Source of the DNA: Asterionellopsis glacialis
Lineage: Eukaryota > Bacillariophyta > Plagiogrammaphyceae > Rhaphoneidales > Asterionellopsidaceae
Direction of reading: 5' to 3'
DNA: 44,389 bases
Assembly (NCBI GenBank): GCA_014885115.2
Contig: WKLE02001875.1
Coordinates: 1,560-45,948, forward strand
Shown here: positions 10,953 through 21,104 of the stretch, one piece after another
How the letters are laid out: every line of letters starts with the position of its first letter
How positions within the stretch are numbered: the stretch's first letter is position 1
Notes under the pieces: model-generated
Databases searched by the model: none
Told to the model about the DNA's origin: nothing
The model's input: the letters and a program-made list of their open reading frames with translations, nothing else
Made by a program: the position numbers and the translations under genes

Positions 10953-12507
10953 GGTTGAATTGTTTCGAGGTTCTTGTTGAAGGTATATAGTGCTACGTAT
11001 AGAGGCAGAAAATGAATTACCCTAGTCGCAATCAATACTGATGTGGCATCTGTTCCTGGCATGAGAGCGAATAAATGCAAGAATGTTCTCACTGACTGTG
11101 TAGAAATTAACCATATCCGTGTACTAAGAGCCCTAGCAGATGAAGGACTACAATATATCTGGGTGGAACCTCCAAAACATTATTTTTCATAGTGTGCGAT
11201 GCTAGCTACTCTCTGCAACACATATAATACTTTGTTTGATTTATTTAAACCCTACTCGCAGGCATCTGTAACGAATATCATGATGTAGGTGTGTCTGAAG
11301 ATACATCCTCTCTAGGACTAAATAATCCCATTATGTCAGTCAGATATGTCTTGACCGAGGATCGACGAAGAACAGAATGTTTATGGCATCATCTTCCGAT
11401 TTTGTTGTGATGGGGGAATAATACCGAAATTTTAAAATTTGTCGAGGGGGGTTAAATTCGAGAATAGACCCGCAGACTCTCTAGGTTCTTCTAGGTCTGA
11501 GGAGCACTAATAATGAATAAATGAATGTGAAATATATGAATATGATCTCTTCCTGTATGCTATCACTTCCGTTCGTTTCGCATCTTTTTCTGTATTTATG
11601 TCACTCACGTCTTATTTATTTAAATGTTATAGTGCAATGCATTCATTTATGGATTATCTTTTGAGTCTCATCATTGATAATAGTTGTTTTGCACTTTTTC
11701 TTTTTTTTGTTTGTATTTTTTATACTGTAGTTTCTGGACATTAACTTCTTTGGGGTTCTTATTGTGTTTGTGTTGGTTTCATATTGTTGGATGAGTATTT
11801 CTGGTTCATTATGGTAGCAGGTTTGTTTGCAGTCACGCTACTGACCATCCATTTTTACTGTTTTTGATCCACCTGCTTTTGTGTATGCTGGGAAGAAAAA
11901 CTATTATTGAGTATTCCATCCATTGCATTTTTTTTTAAGTTTCTTCATTTTTTTGATGCTATTCATGTCATTTTTACAACTATGCCAGTATTCTTATTAC
12001 CTTGGTGTATAATTTAATCATGAGATGAGCTTTTCATTGTTCCTTCTCTACTTTTCTAATCATGCAGTCAGCATTGCAGTAGGGATGGAATGTGCTGCAT
12101 GAACTGTTGATGCAGAAATCATTGTCTTTTTGTACATAATGTTGTTGATGCCACTGCTTCTGATTACATTTCTTTTTAGTAGAAGAATTCTGTTTGTTGT
12201 GGTATAAGAATGGTCTGAGGGCCCAAATTTGGTTCTGAGACTTCTTGATTCTTTAATTTATTTGATATTTATCATGTATGTCTTCAATTGTTATACATTT
12301 TCTGGTGTGTTTGAATCTCTTGGTCATTGTGATGCATCCAATTCATCATAATTGATCAGCACTTCTTGGTCTTCATTTACCAGGGTGGGTGATGTACTAA
12401 AAATGTTAACCTTTACAGTGGTACAGGACAACATTAAATCACTCCAAAGATACTAAAAAAATCAATTCTCTCCTTGGAATAGAAGAAAGAGCAATGATCA
12501 AAGAAAA

Positions 12508-12555
12508 CATTCTGCACCAGTTCAGAATCATCATTCTGTACCACTTCAGAATGAT
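12508..12555. repeat. Two-copy imperfect 24-bp tandem repeat
   Basis: Copies at 12508-12531 and 12532-12555 both begin CATTCTG and carry the internal block TTCAGAAT. They differ at three positions, one of them a C/T difference. It lies inside the CpG-poor block. Confidence 0.8.
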
Positions 12556-12823
12556 TTGTCTTTGGTATCTAAGTTCCATCCTCTAAGAGAGGGCAGTTTG
12601 TGAAAGGTACCAGTAAACACTACAGTCCGCGCATACTTGTACCAATAAGAAACAGGCCAATTTGTGCCAAGCTTGAAATTTCTTAAAAAATCAGAAAACC
12701 TAGGCTTGCAATAAGCAATGTTTCTTATTTAGGACCAAAAATACAATAGAACATAAATCAATTTTAATGTTTACCATCTCTTCAAAAGGGACATATAACA
12801 TATAAGAAACAATTTTGAAAATC

Positions 12824-12867
12824 AAGCTTGAAATTTTTTTTTAAAAAAAGGGCAAAATTTCAAGCTT
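12824..12867. repeat. Inverted repeat with 14-bp arms
   Basis: AAGCTTGAAATTTT (12824-12837) and AAAATTTCAAGCTT (12854-12867) are perfect inverted arms around a 16-nt A/T/G-rich loop. A third copy in the left-arm orientation, AAGCTTGAAATTT, lies at 12669-12681. Confidence 0.8.
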
Positions 12868-13173
12868 ACAATTTTTGGGTAAAAACACTGTAATATCCGG
12901 CGGCAGGGCTGGCAGAAAAATGCTCAGAAAAAGTCCAGCAACCCAAGCTTCCTCCTTTTCTTAATCTGTTGGGTTGCATAGCACATTTTCCCTTGCAAGG
13001 AAAATGCATGAAAAAGAACCCAAGGTTCCTGCGCTTTTTTTTCAAGTGGGCTTTTGAGAAAAAAATATCATGTACCATTTTTCATGTAGAAAGTACGGGG
13101 GTACAATTATGTGCATGCCATATGATATATGATATCGGCAAGTTTCACACAATACAAGACACATAAAGAATAA

Positions 13174-13389
13174 GTACCGTACCAGCATTTTTTCAAAAAC
13201 ACATCTTTTTGTGATGTCAGGTGCACCAACAACAATGGAATGTGCTACCAGAAGCTATTGTGTCCTGACTGTAAGAGACACATTCATGCCATATGTGGCA
13301 TCAAATTTTCTGACCCTGAAGAGATGTACAATAATCATCATTGTTTTTTGTGCAAAGACAAAAAAATTTGTTCACAATGGTCACGGTAG
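13174..13389 (+). pseudogene. Cys/His-rich zinc-binding module fragment at the 5' side of the element
   Basis: After a TAA at 13171 the frame is open for 71 codons and then stops at TAG 13387. It carries a dense metal-ligand pattern: FCDVRC, then MCYQKLLCPDCKRHIHAICG, then HHCFLCKDKKIC. The spacing resembles a RING/PHD-like treble-clef zinc finger. There is no credible initiating ATG ahead of the first cysteines. The next frame continues with a Pro/Lys-rich linker (VPKKKSMTNVAQELSLQEIC), so this was probably the N-terminus of the recombinase protein or a neighbouring gene of the element. It is broken by a frame change near 13380-13392. Confidence 0.55.
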
Positions 13390-15757
13390 TCATGACAGCT
13401 GTGACCCAATCACCTCCAAGACAAAACCAAGAAGAACCCTTAAGTCCCCCAAAAGTACCAAAGAAGAAGAGTATGACAAATGTAGCACAGGAGCTCTCCT
13501 TGCAAGAAATTTGCTCTAAAATGAACCTGGCAACTGTCAAATAGAATACCAGGGCAAAAGCTGCTATTTGCAAGAACCAACTTGAGAATGAACGATTTAT
13601 TTTATGGTTGTACTTCAACAAAGAGTACCAGGAATGTCTCAATAAAGATTTTTGTGACCTTCTCTCCAACATTTATGTTACTTCATCAATTCCTACACAT
13701 GTGCGTAGAAAATGGGAAAAAAAAGGCTCTCAGTGATGATGAAAAAAAAAAGTACTACTCTAATGTAATTTTACATCCATTTGTTTGTGAGTCTCTTGGT
13801 GAAGATCGCCTGCCCCCTTCAAGTCCGACAATCAATCCTGAAAAGATAGATGCTACAGTCATTTGCCATTACCTATGTTCAAAATGGAATCAAGATGGTA
13901 GTTTATTAGTATCACAAGGTCATAAGGGCATGCAGTGTTCTTTGTCTCATTTATACTGCATATACAGATATAAAATGGACAAAAAAGAAAATGAAGAGCT
14001 TTCTGAGATTATGAACGGTGTAAAATAAACAGCTACTGAAGCAAGACAAGCTGGTGAGGGCAATATGGAACATGGGAAAAGAGAAATAGCATTCCCTCTT
14101 TACTGCAAATTTAATCAGTGGTGTGTGGAAAAAGGAACAGCAGAAGCTATTTTTGCACATGCCAATTCTGTAGTCATGTGGAATCTGGCATGTCATGGAA
14201 ACTCCACTTCTAAATTTAGAGTAAAACATTTAATATGGCACTCCAATTGTGTTGGAATCCCCTTTGCTCATATGAAAGAAGAGCAAGAAGGAGAAAACAG
14301 ACAAAAGAAAGTTCCAAGAAATTGTTTTACAAATCCCCTTATGTGGGATGCAGAGTTTCAATCTGCTATATTTGAATACTTATGTACATTCCCCAAAATC
14401 TTGGGTGGGGGTCCTTCAGCAAGATTGTTCCCAGGGAGTGATGAAGCTTCTGCAAGAAAAAGATTTAGAAATGAGATGATTGAAATATTAAGGATTCATG
14501 AGGCTGAATCAAATTTGATGGAGTATGAAATATCTGAACTTGGTGTGCACTCCTGGTGGAAGGGTGCACATTCTTATATGAATTCAGGCAGTACTGTAGG
14601 CTGTAGTGCTGCAGCCACATGCATTTGGGGAGGCCATGGAATTGGTGGATTTTACGTCCTGCATAAGTGTGCTGGTGATTCCTACTGTGGACAAATTTTA
14701 GCTGGACTACCTGTCAATTTGTCTAATTTTGCTGTGTCACACCCTGATTTTACAGCAGTATCAGAAGGTATTACAGTACAAGAACTGAAAGTCAAAGAAA
14801 AAAAATTAGAAGAACAAGCTGTTCTAAATCAAATAAATGAACTTTTTGGGAAGGACAAACTTGACAATCTAACTGTACTTTTTGAATAGTTGGGTTAGCT
14901 AGTCATTTGTATAATGTACAAAAGGTTGAAGAGGGTTATCCTGCAGCCTCTCCTATACAAGTTACTGCCCTTTTTACCTCATCAGCAATTAAGGAATTAA
15001 AACAGTATGTGAAAATCAAGCTTCCTTGGGAAGATGGTGGGTACACATATGCATCTGGCATACCACCACACACTATCATTTTGAAGAATGGTCAAGATGA
15101 AATAGAGCAACTAATAAGGGACATAATCCCTGCAATTGAGAACTTCATGGACAACTGCAATATGTCTGGTAATTTGTCTGAGACACAAATGAAGCAAATA
15201 GTATCAGCTGGACAAAAAATATTAGGGAAGAGCTGCAGGCAATCAAAAACATGATTCTATCATCCAGTGTAGGAAAGTTTGGTAATGGACGAATGGGTTC
15301 TGATTGTCAAGCTAGTAACTCAGTAGTACACTGGATGTCTCCTGACCAATATGGCAGGTGGGCCATAAAAGGATTATTCAGATATGTACCCCCTGATTGG
15401 ACCTTTCCTGTTGGCCCACTGCTAAATTGTTATATATATTGGCATCACAGTGATTTAACTTGGGTAACTGGAGCAAAGAAGCAATATTTATGCAACTTAG
15501 ATGAAAATTGGAGTTTATTTACAAAGATTGACAAGGAAGCTAGAAGTCAGGGTTTCTTGTTCCATGGTAATATGACAAGAGCTGATACTATAGAGGCATA
15601 CTATTCATCAAAGGATATTCTTGTGTTACAGGTTGATTGTCATGAGTCCCGTGACAAGCACAACACTGGCAAGAGAGCCAACCTGGGACTGGACCTGTCC
15701 TGTGAGGCCTATGTAGAATACAGGGCCTGGATGGATTCAATCGTGTCTGAAGGATGA
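13390..15757 (+). pseudogene. Crypton-type tyrosine recombinase, disrupted
   Basis: Fragments in order: 13392-13720 (interrupted by TAG at 13542); 13730-14886, read through TAA at 14026; about 14890-15215; and 15218-15757. Frame changes fall at A-runs near 13728 and 15217 and near 14886. The core is at 14065-14889: PFAHMKEEQEGENRQ, then NCFTNPLMWDAEFQSAIF, then LGVHSWWKGAHSYMNSGST, then CAGDSYCGQILAGLPV. These match the arrangement I recall for stramenopile Cryptons, where the HxxR box reads HSIRKG and the region before the catalytic Tyr ends in AGDxYVGR. Here the HxxR arginine is Trp (TGG), the first active-site Arg region reads WNLACHGNS with His (CAT), and GR is GQ. Downstream, ASGIPPHTIIL and FRYVPPDWTFPVGPLLN fit the family's C-terminal parts. 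It is inferred to be catalytically dead. Confidence 0.7.
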
Positions 15758-16449
15758 AGAGGGATTCGTGCATTTTTAAAATTCATGTTGTAAATGATTT
15801 ATGATTATTAATCTTAGTTTAGGAAGAATCGAAAATTATGTGTTAGCTCTTGTAATGCGTGAACATTTTCTCGTACAGTACCGAACAAGAATGTGATTTT
15901 TTGTGGCTTTTTCGTGTAGTCTTGTCTTCTGAAACCTTTTTACAAGGGTAACATATGGATTATTGCGTATGTACATTGTACGTCCTCATGTACCGTGTGG
16001 AAAAATGAATTTTTTATAAAAATAATACGAGACCTTGGTTTCATAAAAAATATTGGTGCGTGTGGACTGTAAACACTCAAATGATCTTCCGTGCATCGGT
16101 TAGGACTAGAGTTATTGGAGAATTCTATTAGACCCTAGCTAATATACTTTTAGTGAAAAATATGACTTTGAACATTTGGGTTGGTGTGAATGCAAAGTAC
16201 AAGTTAGTAGTTCAAATTCCGTAAGAGAGAAATATAAAATAATTTGATGCGCAATTTCAATTAGCTAAAAGCTAGTTTATGTTGGCTGAAGACGGATCTT
16301 CGTCGTACTAACTGACTCCGTCTTTCATAAATCATCATGACATACTTTTATGTATCATTACTTTCTCCTCGTCACTCAGATGAGAAGCAGTCTATTCCTA
16401 CTCGCCTGAAAAAGGACAACATTGTAGCAAGTGTAATGTAAGCCAGGTA
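15758..16449. other. Intergenic spacer right of the element
   Basis: About 690 bp of AT-rich sequence with no ORF of note. CpG dinucleotides reappear here (for example near 15873, 15967 and 16300), marking the right edge of the CpG-depleted block near 15760. It contains the presumed promoter of the downstream oxidoreductase gene. Confidence 0.5.
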
Positions 16450-17880
16450 ATGAAAGACATGATTGGTTTATATCTACAGGTGCTAGTGACGGTCTTTCTA
16501 CTATCATGCTGCTGTGATGGATGTTACGCATTCTCAACATTGCCCTTTCAGCCTGTTCAACCATTCTTAAAAAAAACATACTTGCAGGCTGCAGATTCTG
16601 AGGAACCATTATCGACTAAAACGCGCAAAATCCTGGTTGTCGGTGGTAATGGCAGGGTTGGTAAGTTTATTTTGGTAAAGCTTTTTGTATAAATGTGTCT
16701 GCAACTTACACAACGTATTGTCAATTTGGCAACAGGTGGCTCAGCTGCACGACACCTTCACATTCTTGACGAAGGTAACGTCGAGTTAATTTTGGGGGGT
16801 AGGAGTAAAAACTCCTTCCAACAAAGCAAAGCTAGAATTTGTTCACAGTTGCGTGATGCATCATTGTCAGTGCCCTCCATCGTCTTCCAAGAATTAGACC
16901 TCGATAGCAGTCCCTCAACTCTTGCAAGTGTGATCCAGGAGTGTGGTGCTGAGGCGGTGGTCCACACTGCTGGTCCTTTTCAGCAGCGCACTAAACCATC
17001 TCTACTTGAAGCAAGTATTGAGGCAGGTGTTCCATATGTTGACGTTTGTGACGAACCACCTCTGTGCGAGTCGGGAAAGAAGCTCGGAAAACTTGCAGAA
17101 GAAAACGGCGTTGTAGCAGTAACTGCAGCCGGAATTTGGCCTGGCGCATCGGCGCTAATGGCAGCTCAAGCCATAGATTCATTGCGAGACCTTGATGGCG
17201 ATGAGAAGAGCCCAGTAGATATCAGTATGTCATTTTTCACAGCTGGGACAGGAAATGCAGGTGCAACAATTGTGAGCGCCACGTTTTTGTTGTTATGTCA
17301 AAATGCCTTAACTATTGGAGGTGGTAAAGTAGTGGAAAAGGAACCCTGGACAGAAGCCAAAGACGTTGATTTCAAAGGTCTTCAAGGAGTAAAAACTGTC
17401 CGCTTACTTGACAATCCGGACGTATTCACTCTATACAATAGTGTTTCAAATATTAACAGTTTATCCTCACGCTTTGCCACTGCTCCCGGACTGTGGAATC
17501 AACTTTTCGGAGCAATGAAGACGTTGGTACCTCGAGATATTTTAAGTAACACGGATCTAATGCAGAAGCTCAGTATTTTTTCGCTTCCAATTATACGTGT
17601 AGTAGATACCTTGGTGGGTGCGACCAACGCTATGCGTGTTGATGTTTCGAGTGGGAAAAGTGGACGAAAATGCACATTTATTGTAACTCACGACGACTTA
17701 GAGCAGTGTGTAGGTTTGGCAACTGCCGCGTTTATTTTGGAGCTACTCAATAGCAGCAAAATTGAAAAGATTAAGCCTGGCGTGTATTATCCTGCAGAGC
17801 TTCCCTTAGAAAGTAGAGAACGTATTCTTGAGCAAGTGAAACGAGATGCTATCGTTTGGGAGTTTGAGATAACTGAGTAG
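16450..17880 (+). CDS. Saccharopine-dehydrogenase-like oxidoreductase, plastid-targeted type
   Basis: Exons 16450-16660 and 16736-17880 (intron 75 bp, GTAAGT...AACAG) encode 451 aa. The junction completes the NAD(P)-binding Rossmann motif VVGGNGRVGGSAARHL. Residues 1-27 form a signal peptide (LYLQVLVTVFLLSCCCDGCYA) followed directly by FSTLPFQP, the A-F cleavage context of diatom plastid precursors. The rest carries LDLDSSPSTLASVIQECGAE, VVHTAGPFQQ, VDVCDE and GIWPGASALMA, as in plastid saccharopine-dehydrogenase-like proteins of plants and algae, whose substrate is not firmly known. It is tail-to-tail with ESF1 at only 59 bp. The family call is secure; the exact reaction is not. Confidence 0.87.
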
Positions 17881-17939
17881 TTAGATATTTTTTGCAGAAG
17901 AAAACTATTTAGGGATCCCGTCGAAAGTGTTACGATAAG

Positions 17940-20345
17940 CTACTGGCCGGATTTCGCCACTTTTGCTTTTAGATTTTTTACAAGAGAGCTCAAAGCAAGA
18001 GCTCCCCCACCCACACCAGCATTTTCAGCAGTAACATCTGGAACAGATTCTGCAACGCGTGCACGCTTTTTGGCTTTTCTTCTTTTTGTTTGCTGCGACA
18101 TAATCTCACGCATTGCTGGAGTCTCTTTGAAACTTGGATCTGTCCTATCGATCCCAAATCGGTCATCTGTGCCATCGAGTACTGCTGCAAACCGACTATC
18201 TGCTGTGTCAACCTTGAAATCCGTTCCCGAAGTAGAAGCAGCCAATTTCTCTTCCTTTCTTTTTCTTGCACCACGCAGCTTTTTGTCTTTGTTCTTATGG
18301 AGACGTTGTATACCTCGCATGTCATAATCCTTGGCATCTTCTTCTTCTGATGACGAGAAAGTGAAAGAAAAATCAGTTACAGTCGTACTGAGTGTGAGAC
18401 CCATGTAATAGAAGTGAAAAGAAGGGGGGGTGTTACATTTGTATTTCGTACCTTTATCTCCTGCAAGAAGAAGCTCGAGTTCCGCCTTACTGGATCGTGA
18501 CCTTTGAGAAGTATCTGCATTGGCCTTTCCTTTCTTTCGATTCTGTCCGCGTTGGCCTTTTTCTCTATCTCTCTCTGATTTTCCTGAATTTAGTTTATCC
18601 TCAAGGAAAAAGCCATCCTCGGCTTCCTTATCCAAACCACCTTCACTATCAGAATCTGGAACTCCAAATTCAGGATCAGCACCGTACATATCGTTGTCTT
18701 CTGTGTGGACATCACCATCTTTCTTTTTACGAGCTGCTTGTCGTCGCTCTCTTCGTTTCTCCTTTCGTTTCTGTTGATATTTTTCCCATGGAGTAAGTTC
18801 TTTTTCCTCTTCAGCGCCTTGTTGAAGTTTTAATCGAATCTTTTGCTCGAGACTTCTTTTGCCGGGTACAAATGTAGCTTCCTTATTGAAGTCTTCGTCC
18901 CTCTCGACTTCGCTTTCTGACGATGAATCTACTGAGGTTTGGCTTTTGGAAGCATCGCCATCGTCACTATCACTGTCAAGCCCAAGCATCTGACGCATTT
19001 GAGATCCTTTTCCTCCCGAATTTGAACCCTCATCCGAATCTTCTTCTTCGTCACTTGAGACATCAGAAGCAAGATATGCTTTCAGGTCATCTCCTTCTGC
19101 CATGGCATTCCATGCATCTCTCTGTCCCCCCCCGTAACCAGTCAGCTTAAGCTCCCGTTCTTTGTCTCCTTCGTCCCAGGTGCACTGAACATTTGACTGT
19201 TGAAGAGCATTGAGAACAAAATCAGGAGGCTCGTAGTTGCTTGGGACAGCTCTAGCCTCATCCCGCATTTTTCGGCCGTCCTTGACGCCGTCTAACTCCT
19301 CCGGTGCAATGGAACGTAGATCTATTGCTGCACTTGAATGTTCAAGTTCTAACCCATCCACTTCCCTATATGCAATATCTGCATGCTCTGGTGATGCAAA
19401 CTCAACCACCGCGAAGTAATATTTTAGTTTGGATGCCTCGTATGCACGGAGTTTTTCTGGATCAAAAGCCGAATCGATGGCGTTTGGATTCACGTCTTCC
19501 TTTAAGTGACCCAAAGACTCATTGTCATCGATATCGTGTTGGCTAACCTCCTCATCTGAATTAGCATTTAAATCTTCCTCATTGCTCACCGCTTCGTTTT
19601 TCCAAATATCAACAGGCCCCTGACGTTCTTCCTTTGCCATGCGTTCCATACCGAAGTCGCTGGGGTAAATTTGTACACATCGAACAGATCCCGAAGGGGT
19701 AAAACTAGCAAGTATAGCAAATAGATCAACTGCACGAACATTCTTCCAATCCATATTCATAACTGCCATGAAGGGTGAAGGCACTTCAGTGATAGGAACC
19801 TCTTCTTTCGCAGAAGAATCTAGAATTCCTGGAGCATTGGATCCGTCATCGTCGTCATCAGATTCCGCTTCTTCCGCCGAAGATACCGATGAATCATCCT
19901 CATCCGACGACGATGATACAGACAGTTCTCCACGGGATAAAGCTGTTAGATATGCAATTCTTGACGCAGGATCTTCTGGTACTTCGTCTTTATTGTCGGA
20001 TTCGTCGTCTGAGGCATCATCTGTACTACTTTCCTCGTCTGAACTTCGTGATTTTTCTGCTTCGTCTTCTTTCTCCTCCTCCTCTTCTTTTTGCACGGTA
20101 TAGAAATTTTCAAGTTCATCTTTGGCGTCACGATTCTTCTTTTTTCGGCGACCGTATTTATCCTTTGCATCCACACGAAAACGTGAATCCGTCAAAACTG
20201 AAGAAAATCTTTCATCCAACACTACTTTAGACTTTTCTTCTTTTTGTTTTCGAAATTGTGGTCGAGAAGATGCCGCAGCGAATCGATCATCTAAATCACC
20301 TTCATTTTTGTTCCTCTTGGACTTTTCCCTTTTCTGTGTTCCCAT
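17940..20345 (-). CDS. ESF1: ESF1-like pre-rRNA processing protein (NUC153 family)
   Basis: The ORF of 801 codons starts with ATG at 20345 and is open throughout. Inside it, 18451-18347 has intron form (G|GTACGA...TCATCAG, 105 bp, multiple of three, no stop); splicing gives 766 aa (20345-18452, 18346-17940) and restores a normal acidic-to-DYDMRGIQRL junction. Features: DxRF repeats near the N-terminus (DLDDRFAAA, LDERFSSV), long acidic Ser/Glu tracts, a conserved core (VMNMDWKNVRAVDLFAILAS, SVRCVQIYPSDFGMERMAKE), Lys/Arg-rich linkers and a C-terminal NUC153 motif (DDRFGIDRTDPSFKETPAM). ESF1 proteins act in the nucleolus in 18S rRNA maturation. The protein is highly charged, as expected. Confidence 0.93.
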   Translation of the reverse strand: MGTQKREKSKRNKNEGDLDDRFAAASSRPQFRKQKEEKSKVVLDERFSSVLTDSRFRVDAKDKYGRRKKKNRDAKDELENFYTVQKEEEEEKEDEAEKSRSSDEESSTDDASDDESDNKDEVPEDPASRIAYLTALSRGELSVSSSSDEDDSSVSSAEEAESDDDDDGSNAPGILDSSAKEEVPITEVPSPFMAVMNMDWKNVRAVDLFAILASFTPSGSVRCVQIYPSDFGMERMAKEERQGPVDIWKNEAVSNEEDLNANSDEEVSQHDIDDNESLGHLKEDVNPNAIDSAFDPEKLRAYEASKLKYYFAVVEFASPEHADIAYREVDGLELEHSSAAIDLRSIAPEELDGVKDGRKMRDEARAVPSNYEPPDFVLNALQQSNVQCTWDEGDKERELKLTGYGGGQRDAWNAMAEGDDLKAYLASDVSSDEEEDSDEGSNSGGKGSQMRQMLGLDSDSDDGDASKSQTSVDSSSESEVERDEDFNKEATFVPGKRSLEQKIRLKLQQGAEEEKELTPWEKYQQKRKEKRRERRQAARKKKDGDVHTEDNDMYGADPEFGVPDSDSEGGLDKEAEDGFFLEDKLNSGKSERDREKGQRGQNRKKGKANADTSQRSRSSKAELELLLAGDKGTKYKCNTPPSFHFYYMGLTLSTTVTDFSFTFSSSEEEDAKDYDMRGIQRLHKNKDKKLRGARKRKEEKLAASTSGTDFKVDTADSRFAAVLDGTDDRFGIDRTDPSFKETPAMREIMSQQTKRRKAKKRARVAESVPDVTAENAGVGGGALALSSLVKNLKAKVAKSGQ

Positions 20346-21104
20346 TGTTCGACTGCAGATTTGTTTGTCTTTCCTGAAGTCTCGTCAAGGATGATTTATT
20401 TCATTGGGATTCTGTCTATCTCAACAAGAATTAGGACAGGATAGTTCCATCAAGGTTCCATCCACAATTTTCGGAACGATTGGTGATGACTAGACCGACC
20501 ATAGCTTGGGTTAGTTGTAGTTTTCACGCGCGAAATCCAGCGCGAAATAAGTTCATGTTCAAGCGGTACCGGAAAACACAAAAAATTTGTGTATCGCTGA
20601 CGGGACTGAATAGTACATGAACTTCGTTGAAAAGACCATCGCGTTACTGTACTTACCTGTACTCAACGCATACAACTTTGGAATTTACTTCATGCATATA
20701 GTACCATGTATTATTTTGTACAATTATTTAAATTATGTATGATATACCGAGATGAATAAATTATTTTTTTGTCTCATGTACATTTTTGCATATTGTACAA
20801 TTAATATCGTACAAAACTATAGCAATCTTTTATCAATCGGTGACGTTCTTCGATTTAAGTAATCACAAAATTTTGGCGAGGCAGGGCGAGGACAAGACGA
20901 ATCTTTCGCCAATAATTCTTTTGTAGTCTACTAGCAGAGAGTCCTCTAGAGAGTTTATTTTTTACAATACTAATTATCGCTCATCATTTTTTAAAAGATA
21001 GAGAAAGGCTTTCATCGACCTTTGTCTACTACTGTAATAGTGACATTCTTTTTCTTTGCACATCAACTAGGGACTAGCTGATTTTTGTAACAAGAGAGAG
21101 CAAG
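20346..21104. promoter_or_regulatory. Head-to-head spacer between ESF1 and a small secreted protein gene
   Basis: This 759-bp AT-rich spacer holds both promoters. A palindromic patch at about 20920-20955 (CTACTAGCAGAGAGTCCTCT followed by AGAGAG) closely resembles the patch at 409-433 and contains AGAGAGTCCT at 20936-20945. No coding sequence was seen. Confidence 0.5.

Larger units (their letters stand above)
10953..13173. other. Long AT-rich gene-free stretch, CpG-depleted from about 11600
   Basis: No intact gene was seen. The first about 550 bp resemble ordinary intergenic DNA. From about 11600 to 13150 CpG becomes very rare while TpG and CpA are common, as in the adjoining recombinase relic. 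The minus strand at 12037-12193 has an open Cys/His-rich stretch (noted as a weak transposase remnant). Direct repeats at 12508-12555 and an inverted repeat at 12824-12867 are listed separately. Confidence 0.6.
13174..15757 (+). mobile_element. Decayed Crypton-like (tyrosine recombinase) transposable element
   Basis: The segment holds successive open stretches on the + strand that together resemble one long recombinase plus an upstream Cys/His module. It is almost free of CpG: I count one CpG between 14041 and 15240 (at 14655). Coding continuity is broken by stops and homopolymer-associated frame changes. No terminal inverted repeats were found, as expected for Cryptons, so the true element ends are unknown; the CpG-poor tract suggests that associated DNA may extend left to about 11600. 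The assignment rests on family memory of the stramenopile Crypton recombinase pattern, not on a search. Confidence 0.68.

Noticed and set aside
13582..15757. Reading the element's fragments as a functional multi-exon gene
   Set aside because: The breaks sit at A-runs and single stop codons without good intron borders, and key catalytic residues appear lost, so a pseudogene fits better.
19768..20230. + strand Ser-rich ORFs inside ESF1
   Set aside because: They are antisense shadows of the acidic Glu/Asp/Ser tracts of ESF1.
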